From Runella limosa DSM 17973 (GTDB lineage: Bacteria; Bacteroidota; Bacteroidia; Cytophagales; Spirosomataceae): a DNA stretch of 64,000 nt. Where the stretch lies: positions 304,185 through 368,184 of the forward strand of contig NZ_KI519423.1 of NCBI RefSeq assembly GCF_000482465.1, in the 5' to 3' direction. The translations under genes were made by a program, and so were the position numbers. The notes under the pieces were generated by a model, which saw only the letters and a list, made by a program, of their open reading frames with translations, made no database searches and was not told where the DNA came from. Positions 26,358 through 33,941 of this stretch are shown piece by piece. Position 1 is the stretch's first letter. Each line of letters begins with the position of its first letter.

Positions 26358-26495
26358 GTTGTTATGCTGCTTGCATTTTTCGTTGGCGCATATTGTATTG
26401 TTTTTTAGGGTTCATCTAAATAAAAATAGCTAAATCATTTATTTTAAAGGGGGTACAATAATTACTTGGAAATTAGTGAGGACTTGTCTATCTTT

Positions 26496-26528
26496 CAAAT
26501 AAAGACGCAATAGTTGCGTCTTTATTTG
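26496..26528. repeat. Perfect 15-bp-stem hairpin upstream of the beta-lactamase-family gene
   Basis: CAAATAAAGACGCAA pairs with its complement around TAG. It lies 35 bp upstream of the start codon and right beside GTTAGCGGC (26,530-26,538). It could be a terminator (T-rich right arm) or part of a recombination site. Confidence 0.6.
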
Positions 26529-26529
26529 A

Positions 26530-26538
26530 GTTAGCGGC
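26530..26538. other. Left flank of a 9-bp inverted pair (GTTAGCGGC) around the acquired gene
   Basis: GTTAGCGGC at 26,530 is the exact inverse of GCCGCTAAC at 27,590. Together they bracket the serine-hydrolase gene like the core sites of an integron cassette. The core differs from the GTTRRRY consensus by a base, and no integrase is present. Confidence 0.35.
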
Positions 26539-26562
26539 AAGCAAAAACAACAAAACCATAAA

Positions 26563-27561
26563 ATGACACGAACTGAAGAGTTTATAGATAAGATTACAAC
26601 CATTCTTAAAATTTTGCCAGTTCACACGGAAGTCTCTATTTCTGTGACAGAAAATAATACGACAACTTATTATGGATTAAAAAATGAAGGAGAGGAAATT
26701 TCTTATCCAAATAATAAAACATCGGCATTTGAAATAGGCTCTGTTACTAAATCTTTTACAGGGAATATACTAGCTCAATTAATAGTTGAAGGTAAAGTAA
26801 GTCTTGACGACCCAATTTCAGATTTCCTTCATTTTGAACTAAAAGATAATCCAGCTATAACGTTGAAACAATTAGGTATGCATACCTCTGGGCTTCCGAG
26901 AATGCCAATTGGTTATGACGATAGAAGAAATTTCATTAAAGAAAACCCTTTTAGTAATTATTATGAAGAGGATTTAATAAGCTATTTAAAAAATGACCTT
27001 AAAATGGAATCACAGCCTGGAGAAAGGGTAATGTATTCAAATTTAGGCTTTGGTTTGCTTAGTTATGTTCTGTCGAGGATTCAGGGAGAATCATTTGCAG
27101 AAATAGTTGAAAAGAGAATTTTCAAGCCATTGAAAATGCAGCATTCGGCATTTAGCATTAATAGGATTTCTACAAAAGTGATTAATGGCTTGGATAAAGA
27201 AGGGAATTATACACCCCATTGGGACGGAGGAATTCTTGATGGTTGTATTGGTATTATTTCCACCTCCGAAGATTTAGCAAAATTTGCAATGGCAACTTTA
27301 GATGTGAAGAATAAAACGACTGACCTACAAGTTTCTAATGCTGTTTTGGCTAAACCAGATGTTTATTCGGCAATTGGTTGGGTGTTGGTAAAATCTTCTG
27401 AAACGGAGTCTATTTTAAAAATAAATGGTGGAACAGCAGGTTCTTCCTCTTCCATTTTTCTCAATCGCCAAAACCCAAAAGCATTAACCTTCTGCTCTAA
27501 TATTCATCCCGATACTTATATGGATATAATAGAACCATTATGTTCCGAGGTTGTGAAATAA
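26563..27561 (+). CDS. Beta-lactamase-family serine hydrolase (class C/DD-peptidase-like)
   Basis: 332 residues. The catalytic SxxK is S60-V-T-K63 in FEIGSVTKSFTG, and the YxN motif is Y158-S-N160. A glycine-rich INGGTAGSSSS near the C-terminus takes the place of the KTG box. This family includes class C beta-lactamases, esterases and D-aminopeptidases; activity cannot be told from sequence. No clear signal peptide is seen, which argues against a periplasmic beta-lactamase. Base and codon use is much more AT-rich than the neighbours. The gene lies between two copies of [101-bp repeats + glycosyltransferase 3' end], which suggests acquisition by transfer. Confidence 0.85.
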   Translation: MTRTEEFIDKITTILKILPVHTEVSISVTENNTTTYYGLKNEGEEISYPNNKTSAFEIGSVTKSFTGNILAQLIVEGKVSLDDPISDFLHFELKDNPAITLKQLGMHTSGLPRMPIGYDDRRNFIKENPFSNYYEEDLISYLKNDLKMESQPGERVMYSNLGFGLLSYVLSRIQGESFAEIVEKRIFKPLKMQHSAFSINRISTKVINGLDKEGNYTPHWDGGILDGCIGIISTSEDLAKFAMATLDVKNKTTDLQVSNAVLAKPDVYSAIGWVLVKSSETESILKINGGTAGSSSSIFLNRQNPKALTFCSNIHPDTYMDIIEPLCSEVVK

Positions 27562-27589
27562 TTTTTGGACAGCCCATTGACTGCTGCCA

Positions 27590-27598
27590 GCCGCTAAC
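27590..27598. other. Right flank of the 9-bp inverted pair (GCCGCTAAC)
   Basis: Exact inverse of the sequence at 26,530. It lies 28 bp after the stop codon and is followed by an AT-rich stretch and then the second repeat array. Confidence 0.35.
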
Positions 27599-27642
27599 AA
27601 AAATATTAATGCAAACAGGGCTGAGACTACAGCACGTGAAGG

Positions 27643-27849
27643 CAGATTCTCAAATCTAACTCCCAAGGTTTCTCAAAACCTTGAAACATTCGGTTGGGAG
27701 CAACCTCAATGGTTGGTTAGAAGTAACCAACCACACGTGAAGGCAGATTCTCAAATCTGACTCCCAAGGTTTCTCAAAACCTTGTTTCGCTCGGTTGAGA
27801 GCAACCTCAAAGGTTGGTTAGAAGTAACCAACCACACATTTGCCGCACG
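27643..27849. repeat. 101-bp hairpin-repeat array, two units
   Basis: Two units starting at 27,643 and 27,744, same four-hairpin order as the six-unit array. It ends directly at the stop codon of the intact glycosyltransferase, as the first array ends at the remnant's stop codon. One strand change (AATCTA for AATCTG at 27,653-27,658) breaks a pair in the first hairpin. Confidence 0.93.
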
Positions 27850-28881
27850 TTAAAGCCCAATCTGTTCCGACACCAGGTAGTCTGGCTGTTTCACGGTATG
27901 CTGTTTCACCATCATTTCTCCCAAAAATCCTGCTAGGAAAAGCTGAAACCCTATGACAATCGCAACCAATGCCAAGTAAAACAGTGGATTTTCGGTGACA
28001 TTTCGATAGGGCTCGTGCGTGTAAATCAGATATAGCTTCTTGATAATCAATGCCGTCGTTATCAAAAAACCAATCAAAAACGAAAGCGTTCCCCACAATC
28101 CGAAGAAGTGCATGGGGGCTTTGCTAAAACGATGTACAAACGTGATAGAGAGCAGGTCTAAAAAGCCATTGACAAAGCGTTCGAGCCCAAACTTCGTGCT
28201 TCCGTATTTACGTGCGCGGTGTTGCACTACTTTTTCACCAATTTTACGGAACCCACTCCACTTAGCCACCACGGGAATATAGCGGTGCATTTCGCCGTAA
28301 AGCGTAATGTTTTTAACAACGCGCTGTTTATAGGCTTTCAATCCACAGTTAAAATCGTGAAGATATACCCCTGAAATACTGCGCGTTACGGCATTAAAAA
28401 GTTTGGTAGGCAAGGTTTTGCTAAGAGGGTCGTAGCGCTTTTGTTTCCAGCCCGACACCAAATCGTACCCATCTTCCGTAATCATTCGGTACAGTTCAGG
28501 TATTTCGTCAGGGCTATCTTGGAGGTCGGCATCCATCGTAATCACTACTTTGCCTTTTACCACCTGAAAACCCGTTTGCAAGGCGGGCGTTTTGCCGTAG
28601 TTGCGGTTGAAACGAATCCCTTTGATACTTGGATTATCGACCGCCAATTTTTGAATAATTGACCAAGAATCGTCAGAACTTCCGTCGTCGATAAGCAACA
28701 CTTCGTAGCTAAATTGGTGCTCATCCATCACGCGTTTTATCCACGCAGTAAGTTCAGGTAGAGATTCTTCTTCGTTGAAAAGTGGTATAACCACCGATAT
28801 ATCGAGGGCTTCGTCAGGCATACTGTCCAAAATCATTTGTGTATCTCGAAGCAAAGCTACAAATTCTTTCGGTGCTTCCAT
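27850..28881 (-). CDS. GT2 glycosyltransferase, polyprenyl-phosphate sugar transferase type
   Basis: 343 residues. The GT-A domain has ISVVIPLFNEEESLPEL, IDDGSSDDSW, MDADLQDSPDEIPELYR (metal/nucleotide-sugar binding) and a QKRYDPLSKTL block. Two C-terminal TM helices follow (FFGLWGTLSFLIGFLI and LALVAIVIGFQLFLAGFL). This matches the DPM1/GtrB/ArnC group, which loads a sugar onto undecaprenyl phosphate at the inner membrane. The partner that uses the lipid-linked sugar may be the GT39-like protein at 1-381 or elsewhere. A remnant of a related 3' end lies at 26,321. Confidence 0.9.
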   Translation of the reverse strand: MEAPKEFVALLRDTQMILDSMPDEALDISVVIPLFNEEESLPELTAWIKRVMDEHQFSYEVLLIDDGSSDDSWSIIQKLAVDNPSIKGIRFNRNYGKTPALQTGFQVVKGKVVITMDADLQDSPDEIPELYRMITEDGYDLVSGWKQKRYDPLSKTLPTKLFNAVTRSISGVYLHDFNCGLKAYKQRVVKNITLYGEMHRYIPVVAKWSGFRKIGEKVVQHRARKYGSTKFGLERFVNGFLDLLSITFVHRFSKAPMHFFGLWGTLSFLIGFLITTALIIKKLYLIYTHEPYRNVTENPLFYLALVAIVIGFQLFLAGFLGEMMVKQHTVKQPDYLVSEQIGL

Positions 28882-29043
28882 TGTCTTTTACAGTTATTGA
28901 TGTTGCTCACCTTCGGTGAATAAATTACCTTTTCCCAATAAACGTGCCAAAATAGATTCTCATATAAATAGCCTCATCCTTTGCCCCAAACGTATTACTT
29001 CTACCGTTGTTATTAAGAAACACTTCCTTTTCAGATTCCAACC

Positions 29044-29856
29044 ATGACCCTTAACTTACTCCAAAAACTACAAAACGGCCAAAATGTCTATGGCACTTGC
29101 TTTACGTCCACCTCGCCCATGTGGCCTGCTGCGCTCAAAAAAGTAGGGCTTGATTTTGTTTTTATTGATACCGAACACATTCCGCTAGACCGTGGTGAAT
29201 TGGCCAAAATGTGCCAAATTTTCCGCGCCTTGGACATAACGCCCATCGTTCGTATTCCCAGCCCCGACCCATTTTTGGCGTGCCAAGTGATTGACGGCGG
29301 CGCGCTGGGAGTGGTAGCACCTTATTTGGAATCAGTCACCCAAATTCGCGAATTAGTAGGTGGCGTAAAGTACCGCCCGCTGAAAGGCGAAGTACTGCAC
29401 CAATACCTCCACGAAGGCGCAGAAATGCCTGCCGAACTCGCACAGTATATTGCCAACCACAACGCCGCCAACATTTGTATTGCCAACATCGAAAGTGTGC
29501 CCGCCCTCGAACGCCTCGACGATTTGCTGTCGGTCAAAGGCTTAGATGCGGTGTTCATTGGCCCGCACGATTTGTCGGTGAGTTTGGGCTTGCCCGAGCA
29601 GTACGACCATCCCGTTTTTGAGGAGGCCGTTCGTACCATCATTCATAAAACCCGCGCCCATGGATTATCGATTGGCATTCATTTTTCGCTGGAACCTGAA
29701 CGCCAAATCAAATGGATCAACGAAGGTGCCAATATTGTGGTGCATAGTTTTGACATTGCGCTGTTTACGCAGCGCCTCCGTCATGACCTTTCGGTGATTA
29801 AACAAGCCGTTGGAGACGCCGTCCAATCCGATACTTCCCCCAATCTTGTCATTTGA
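29044..29856 (+). CDS. HpcH/HpaI-family aldolase
   Basis: 270 residues, TIM-barrel class II aldolase. Visible features are FIDTEHIPLDRGELA (metal-binding glutamate region), PIVRIPSPDPFLACQVIDGGALGVVAPY, NIESVPALERLDDLL and FIGPHDLSVSLGLP, all typical of 2-keto-3-deoxy sugar-acid aldolases such as RhmA/GarL. They cleave 2-keto-3-deoxy acids to pyruvate and an aldehyde. It is the first of a plus-strand run with a Gfo/Idh oxidoreductase (50 bp later) and a phosphatase, consistent with sugar or sugar-acid breakdown. Exact substrate unknown. Confidence 0.88.
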   Translation: MTLNLLQKLQNGQNVYGTCFTSTSPMWPAALKKVGLDFVFIDTEHIPLDRGELAKMCQIFRALDITPIVRIPSPDPFLACQVIDGGALGVVAPYLESVTQIRELVGGVKYRPLKGEVLHQYLHEGAEMPAELAQYIANHNAANICIANIESVPALERLDDLLSVKGLDAVFIGPHDLSVSLGLPEQYDHPVFEEAVRTIIHKTRAHGLSIGIHFSLEPERQIKWINEGANIVVHSFDIALFTQRLRHDLSVIKQAVGDAVQSDTSPNLVI

Positions 29857-29905
29857 TTAAATAAGCCCAAAAATTTTAGCATATTCATTGAAAACTTTCG
29901 CTTTT

Positions 29906-30886
29906 ATGGAACATATCAACTGGGGAATGATTGGTTGTGGCAACGTAACCGAAAAGAAAAGTGGGCCTGCTTTTAGCAAAGTGCCGCACTCGTCGCTTGT
30001 GGCTGTCATGGGCCGCGATGCCCAAAAAGCCGCCGATTATGCCCAACGCCACGGTGTGCCCAAATGGTACAACGATGTCGATGACCTCATCAACGACCCC
30101 GACGTCAACGCCATTTACATTGCTACTCCGCCCAACGTTCACCTCGAATATGCCGCTAAGGCCATGAAAGCGGGCAAGGCCGTGTATGTAGAAAAACCGA
30201 TGGCGCTCACTGCCGACGAATGCGCCCAAATGAACCAACTCAGTCGCGAAACGGGGGTGCCGTTGTTTGTGGCTTATTACCGCCGTCAGTTGCCTTATTT
30301 TCTTAAACTCAAAGAGTTGGTGGACCAAAAGGTGATTGGCGATATTCGTTTGGTGAAAGTTCAAATTCATTATAACCCTTACTCCGAAGAAATTGGTGAC
30401 GGAGCCCAACCGCGTTGGCGCGTTGACCCCGCGATTTCGGGTGGAGGGCATTTCCACGATTTAGCATCGCACCAGTTCGACTTGTTAGAATACATTTTTG
30501 GACCTATTGCGTCGGCCAAAGGCATTAGCAGAAACCAAGCTGGACTGTACCAAGCCGACGACATTGTAGTGGCCTCCTTTGAATTTGAGTCGGGTGTATT
30601 GGGAACGGGCAGCTGGTGCTATACCCTCAACCCCGAACAACGCCTCGACGAATCGGAGTTGATTGGTTCAAAAGGAAAAATCATTTTTTCATTTTTCGAG
30701 CGCTTCACCATTCGCGTTGAAACCGCCGAAGGCACCGAAACCTTTGAAATACCGTACCCTGAACACGTTCAACAACCCCTCATTGAAACAATTGTTCAGC
30801 AACTCAGAGGTGAAGGTTCCTGCCCAAGCACGGGTGAATCGGGCGCGCGCGCCAACCTTATCATGGATCAAATTGTACAATCATAA
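29906..30886 (+). CDS. Gfo/Idh/MocA-family oxidoreductase
   Basis: 326 residues from the ATG at 29,906 (an upstream TTG was rejected). The N-terminal Rossmann motif is MIGCGNVTEKKSGPAF, followed by AIYIATPPNVHLEYA and the catalytic-lysine motif VEKPMALT. The C-terminal alpha/beta substrate domain includes GGGHFHDLASHQFDLLEY, where the histidine of the HxxD-like motif sits. It probably oxidises or epimerises a sugar or inositol with NAD(P). The next gene starts 17 bp after its stop. Confidence 0.9.
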   Translation: MEHINWGMIGCGNVTEKKSGPAFSKVPHSSLVAVMGRDAQKAADYAQRHGVPKWYNDVDDLINDPDVNAIYIATPPNVHLEYAAKAMKAGKAVYVEKPMALTADECAQMNQLSRETGVPLFVAYYRRQLPYFLKLKELVDQKVIGDIRLVKVQIHYNPYSEEIGDGAQPRWRVDPAISGGGHFHDLASHQFDLLEYIFGPIASAKGISRNQAGLYQADDIVVASFEFESGVLGTGSWCYTLNPEQRLDESELIGSKGKIIFSFFERFTIRVETAEGTETFEIPYPEHVQQPLIETIVQQLRGEGSCPSTGESGARANLIMDQIVQS

Positions 30887-30902
30887 GTCAGTGACCTTTA
30901 CT

Positions 30903-32303
30903 ATGAAAGTTATCCAAAACTCAGGCGTTTTTGGCCTCCTACTAGGTAGTTTTTTAGCCCTAACGAGCGCGGCACAAACGCACAAACCTTACACGCCAAG
31001 CCCTTATCCCGACCGCGTTATTATGGGTTGGCAGGAAAACAACGCCGCCACTTCGCAATCGGTCAACTGGCGAACGGATTCTACCATTGTTGCGGCCATT
31101 GGCGCCATTCATGAAGCCGATGCTTCGCCCGATTTTGTCAAAAAAGCCACATTGGTACCTGCCACGACCGAAACTGTTGTCGTGGACGGCAAGCGTGTGC
31201 TTTATCATACGGTTCATTTTACCAACCTCAAACCCAACACCAAATACAGTTATCGTGTGGGGGCGGGCGAATATTGGAGCGAGTGGTTTCATTTCAAAAC
31301 CGCCAACGACCAAGCCGTGCCATTCTCATTTTTGTATTTTGGGGATGCCCAAAACGACATTCGTTCGCTCTGGTCGCGTACCATTCGGGGGGCGTACTCG
31401 GCCATGCCTTCGGTGAGTTTGATGATTCATGCAGGAGACCTCATCACAACCTCCAACGCCGACTGGCAATGGGGCGAGTGGTTTGAGGCTGGGGGCTGGA
31501 TCAACGGCATGGTACCAACCCTGGCCAGCCCAGGCAATCACGAATACTTCCGTGACCCCGCGACAAACAAATCGTCGTTGTCTATCCACTGGCGGCCTTC
31601 GTTTGTTTTACCAGAAAATGGCCCAACAAGCCTCAAAGAAACCGCTTATCACTTTGATTATCAAGGCGTACGTTTTGTTTCTTTAAACTCCCAAGCCGCC
31701 TTACTTGATGCTAATGTATTGGAAGAACAAGCCAAATGGTTGGTAAGCGTATTGGAGAAAAACCCCAATCGTTGGACAATTGTGACGCACCACCATCCGA
31801 TTTATTCGACCGCCAACGGACGTAACAACGATGAGTGGCGTTTAAAAATGGAGCCTATTTACAAAAAATACAACGTCGATTTGGTTTTACAAGGCCATGA
31901 CCACACTTACGGGCGTGGGCTTAACATGCCTTTGGGACAAAGCCGTAAATACCCCGATGGCCCCATCTATGTGGTGTCGGTCAGTGGGCCTAAAATGTAC
32001 ACTATTGGCTTGCAGGACTGGATGGACAGGGCAGGCTCTAACACGCAGTTGTACCAAATCATTTCGGTCGATGGCAACAAGCTTTCGTACAAAGCCTATA
32101 CGGTGGCGGGAGAACTTTACGATGTTTTTGACTTAACCAAAAATGCGGGTGGCCGCAATAAGTTAATCGACACCGCTCCTAAATTAGCGCCCGAACTCCT
32201 CGCTTTGCCAGAGACCTACCTCAACCGCTTTACCCCCGAGCAAATCAAGGAGTACGAAAACCGATTTAAGGAATACAAAGCGCGTAAAGACAAGAAAAAA
32301 TAA
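30903..32303 (+). CDS. Purple-acid-phosphatase-like metallophosphoesterase
   Basis: 466 residues with a signal peptide (GVFGLLLGSFLALTSAAQ). An N-terminal fibronectin-III-like domain (to about residue 125, TVHFTNLKPNTKYSYRV) precedes the phosphoesterase domain. All metal-binding motifs are present: YFGDAQND, HAGDL, SPGNHEY, THHHP and GHDHTYGRG. The tyrosine of the PAP motif is in the first (Y-F-G-D). The C-terminus is a lysine-rich, charged helix. It is exported and likely hydrolyses phosphomonoesters. Start was chosen at 30,903 because upstream codons lie in the previous gene's frame. Confidence 0.88.
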   Translation: MKVIQNSGVFGLLLGSFLALTSAAQTHKPYTPSPYPDRVIMGWQENNAATSQSVNWRTDSTIVAAIGAIHEADASPDFVKKATLVPATTETVVVDGKRVLYHTVHFTNLKPNTKYSYRVGAGEYWSEWFHFKTANDQAVPFSFLYFGDAQNDIRSLWSRTIRGAYSAMPSVSLMIHAGDLITTSNADWQWGEWFEAGGWINGMVPTLASPGNHEYFRDPATNKSSLSIHWRPSFVLPENGPTSLKETAYHFDYQGVRFVSLNSQAALLDANVLEEQAKWLVSVLEKNPNRWTIVTHHHPIYSTANGRNNDEWRLKMEPIYKKYNVDLVLQGHDHTYGRGLNMPLGQSRKYPDGPIYVVSVSGPKMYTIGLQDWMDRAGSNTQLYQIISVDGNKLSYKAYTVAGELYDVFDLTKNAGGRNKLIDTAPKLAPELLALPETYLNRFTPEQIKEYENRFKEYKARKDKKK

Positions 32304-32332
32304 AGCAATATAGGCCATCAGAAGGGTGAAAT

Positions 32333-32372
32333 TATCTCTTCCCAAAAGTTTTGAAACTTTTGGGAAGAGATA
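32333..32372. terminator. AAAG/CTTT palindrome after the phosphatase
   Basis: A 19-bp perfect stem (32,333-32,351 with 32,354-32,372) and two-base loop, with CCCAAAAGTTT as its core. It belongs to the same family as the palindromes at 33,906 and 63,084, differing by a paired A-T for G-C. The rest of 32,304-32,566 holds no gene; it is the leader of the cold-shock-domain gene. Confidence 0.75.
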
Positions 32373-32566
32373 GTGAAATTATAATGGTATGTTTGTTGTT
32401 AGAAAGTCTATCAGCATACCAAACTTCCTGTTTTTGTTCGCTTCCCTTTAGTTGTACAATCACACAAGGCAATTAATCTACGCCGTCAAACCGCATTCTT
32501 TAATCCTTTGGTATCTCTGTTACACAATTTAATTCAAAGAAATACCATCATTAAACCAAGTACCAA

Positions 32567-33013
32567 ATGAGCGGATCAAAAACAACATTTACCAAGAAAG
32601 AGCGCGAACAAAAAAAAATAAAGAAACGTAAAGGAAAAGAAGAACGAAAAGAAGAACGGTTGGCGTCGTCTAGCAAAGGAAAAGGACTAGAAGACATGAT
32701 GGCCTATGTGGATGAAAATGGCAATTTATCGAGTGTGCCACCTTCACTTGTAAAAAAACAACCTGAAAAGCCGCGCGAGTATTCGCCCGAGATTCAGAAC
32801 GCCGAAGAAGATGCTTCGGAGCGCATTGGTAGTGTTCATTTTTTCAACGAGCAAAAAGGGTACGGTTTTATTAAAGACGCGAAGACCAACGAAAGTATTT
32901 TCGTACATATCAACGAATTGAAGGAGCCTGTTAAAGAGAAAGACAAAGTTTCATTCCAAATAAAAATGCGCCCCAAAGGCCCCGTGGCAGTTGAGGTCAA
33001 AAAAATAGGATAA
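32567..33013 (+). CDS. Cold-shock-domain RNA-binding protein with basic N-terminal extension
   Basis: 148 residues. The first 45 are lysine/arginine/glutamate-rich (KKEREQKKIKKRKGKEE) and probably disordered or RNA-binding. The C-terminal cold-shock domain has RIGSVHFFNEQKGYGFIKD (RNP1) and SIFVHINELKEPV (RNP2). It binds single-stranded RNA. The domain with an N-terminal basic tail is common in Bacteroidota and differs from plain CspA. The 260-bp upstream region may contain a cold-responsive leader, but no structure was established. Confidence 0.9.
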   Translation: MSGSKTTFTKKEREQKKIKKRKGKEERKEERLASSSKGKGLEDMMAYVDENGNLSSVPPSLVKKQPEKPREYSPEIQNAEEDASERIGSVHFFNEQKGYGFIKDAKTNESIFVHINELKEPVKEKDKVSFQIKMRPKGPVAVEVKKIG

Positions 33014-33035
33014 CTTCCCCTTAAAAACATTCCCC

Positions 33036-33062
33036 AAAGCCGCTAATGACAGCGGCTTTTTT
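33036..33062 (+). terminator. Intrinsic terminator after the cold-shock gene
   Basis: AAAGCCGCT pairs with AGCGGCTTT around AATGAC, followed by a T-tract. Confidence 0.85.
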
Positions 33063-33199
33063 GTTTGAAATTGTCACTGTAACTAATATATTGCCCCGTC
33101 AGAAAAATGGTTCTTAAAAAACATACCAATAGAAAGCCATTCACCTGTTTGACAATTATTTATTCGTATTTTTTAATGAAGTATAAGACATTGATGTTC

Positions 33200-33898
33200 A
33201 TGAAAAAAAACTTCGCTCTTTTTTCTTTAGCGCTTTTCAGTTTCCAAAGTGTATGCGCTCAAACGGCCAAAGAAGTGTTTGCCAAAAGCCAAAAAGTCTA
33301 TGAAAACGCCGTTTTTTACCTCGACTCTGGCAAAGTATTTCAGGAATTTTACGACTTACCACAACCTTTTGAAAAAGCGAAGTACTTCAAAACAGCCTAC
33401 GATAAAAAGGGGCGATTCAATTTTGAATATTACGAAGTTGGTTTGTCAAATTCGCTAATGGTCATCAACCGCAACGCCAACAATGTAGCGCAATATTGGT
33501 GGGGAATTGGCAATCCAACCCAAAACAATAAGAAGTTAGAAGAACTTCTCTCATCCGCAGGTGGGGTATCGTCTCGTACTTCAATCCAAATCCCTGCATT
33601 ACTGCTCACTAACCATAACATTTTAGGGGAAAGTATTTTTTTATCCACCAAAAACCCGCAGTTTGATTCGGACGAAAATATCAACGAGGTACTTTGCTTC
33701 AAAATCAAAGGAAGTAACGCGCAAGGAGACGTCACCATTTGGATTTCTAAGGCCGATTACCTTATCAAAAAAGTAATGTCTGACCAAAAAGTTAGCAATT
33801 TTCGCGTTAAAAGCACTTTCGACTATTTTTCCTCTTTACCAACAAATTTAGGCAACGGTGTTTTTGAATTTCGTTCCAATCGCAAAGTAAAGATGTAA
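33200..33898 (+). CDS. Exported LolA-like/DUF2092-type protein of unknown function
   Basis: 232 residues from the ATG at 33,200, chosen because it directly precedes a signal peptide (FALFSLALFSFQSVCAQ). The mature protein is mostly beta-strand with DSGKVFQEF, FNFEYYEVGLSN, LCFKIKGSN and WISKADYLIKKVMSD. The last resembles the outer-membrane lipoprotein-sorting (LolA/LppX) fold. It is a single gene, converging on the glycosidase-like gene. Confidence 0.6.
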   Translation: MKKNFALFSLALFSFQSVCAQTAKEVFAKSQKVYENAVFYLDSGKVFQEFYDLPQPFEKAKYFKTAYDKKGRFNFEYYEVGLSNSLMVINRNANNVAQYWWGIGNPTQNNKKLEELLSSAGGVSSRTSIQIPALLLTNHNILGESIFLSTKNPQFDSDENINEVLCFKIKGSNAQGDVTIWISKADYLIKKVMSDQKVSNFRVKSTFDYFSSLPTNLGNGVFEFRSNRKVKM

Positions 33899-33905
33899 AT
33901 TATAT

Positions 33906-33938
33906 ACCTTCCCGAAAGTTTTGAACTTTCGGGAAGGT
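33906..33938. terminator. CCCGAAAG palindrome, bidirectional terminator
   Basis: ACCTTCCCGAAAGTT and AACTTTCGGGAAGGT form a 15-bp perfect stem with a TTG loop, between convergent genes. Same family as at 63,084. Confidence 0.8.
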
Positions 33939-33941
33939 GTT

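Noticed and set aside
26530..27598. True integron with attC
   Set aside because: No integrase, one gene only, and the core does not fit GTTRRRY; kept only as a weak observation.
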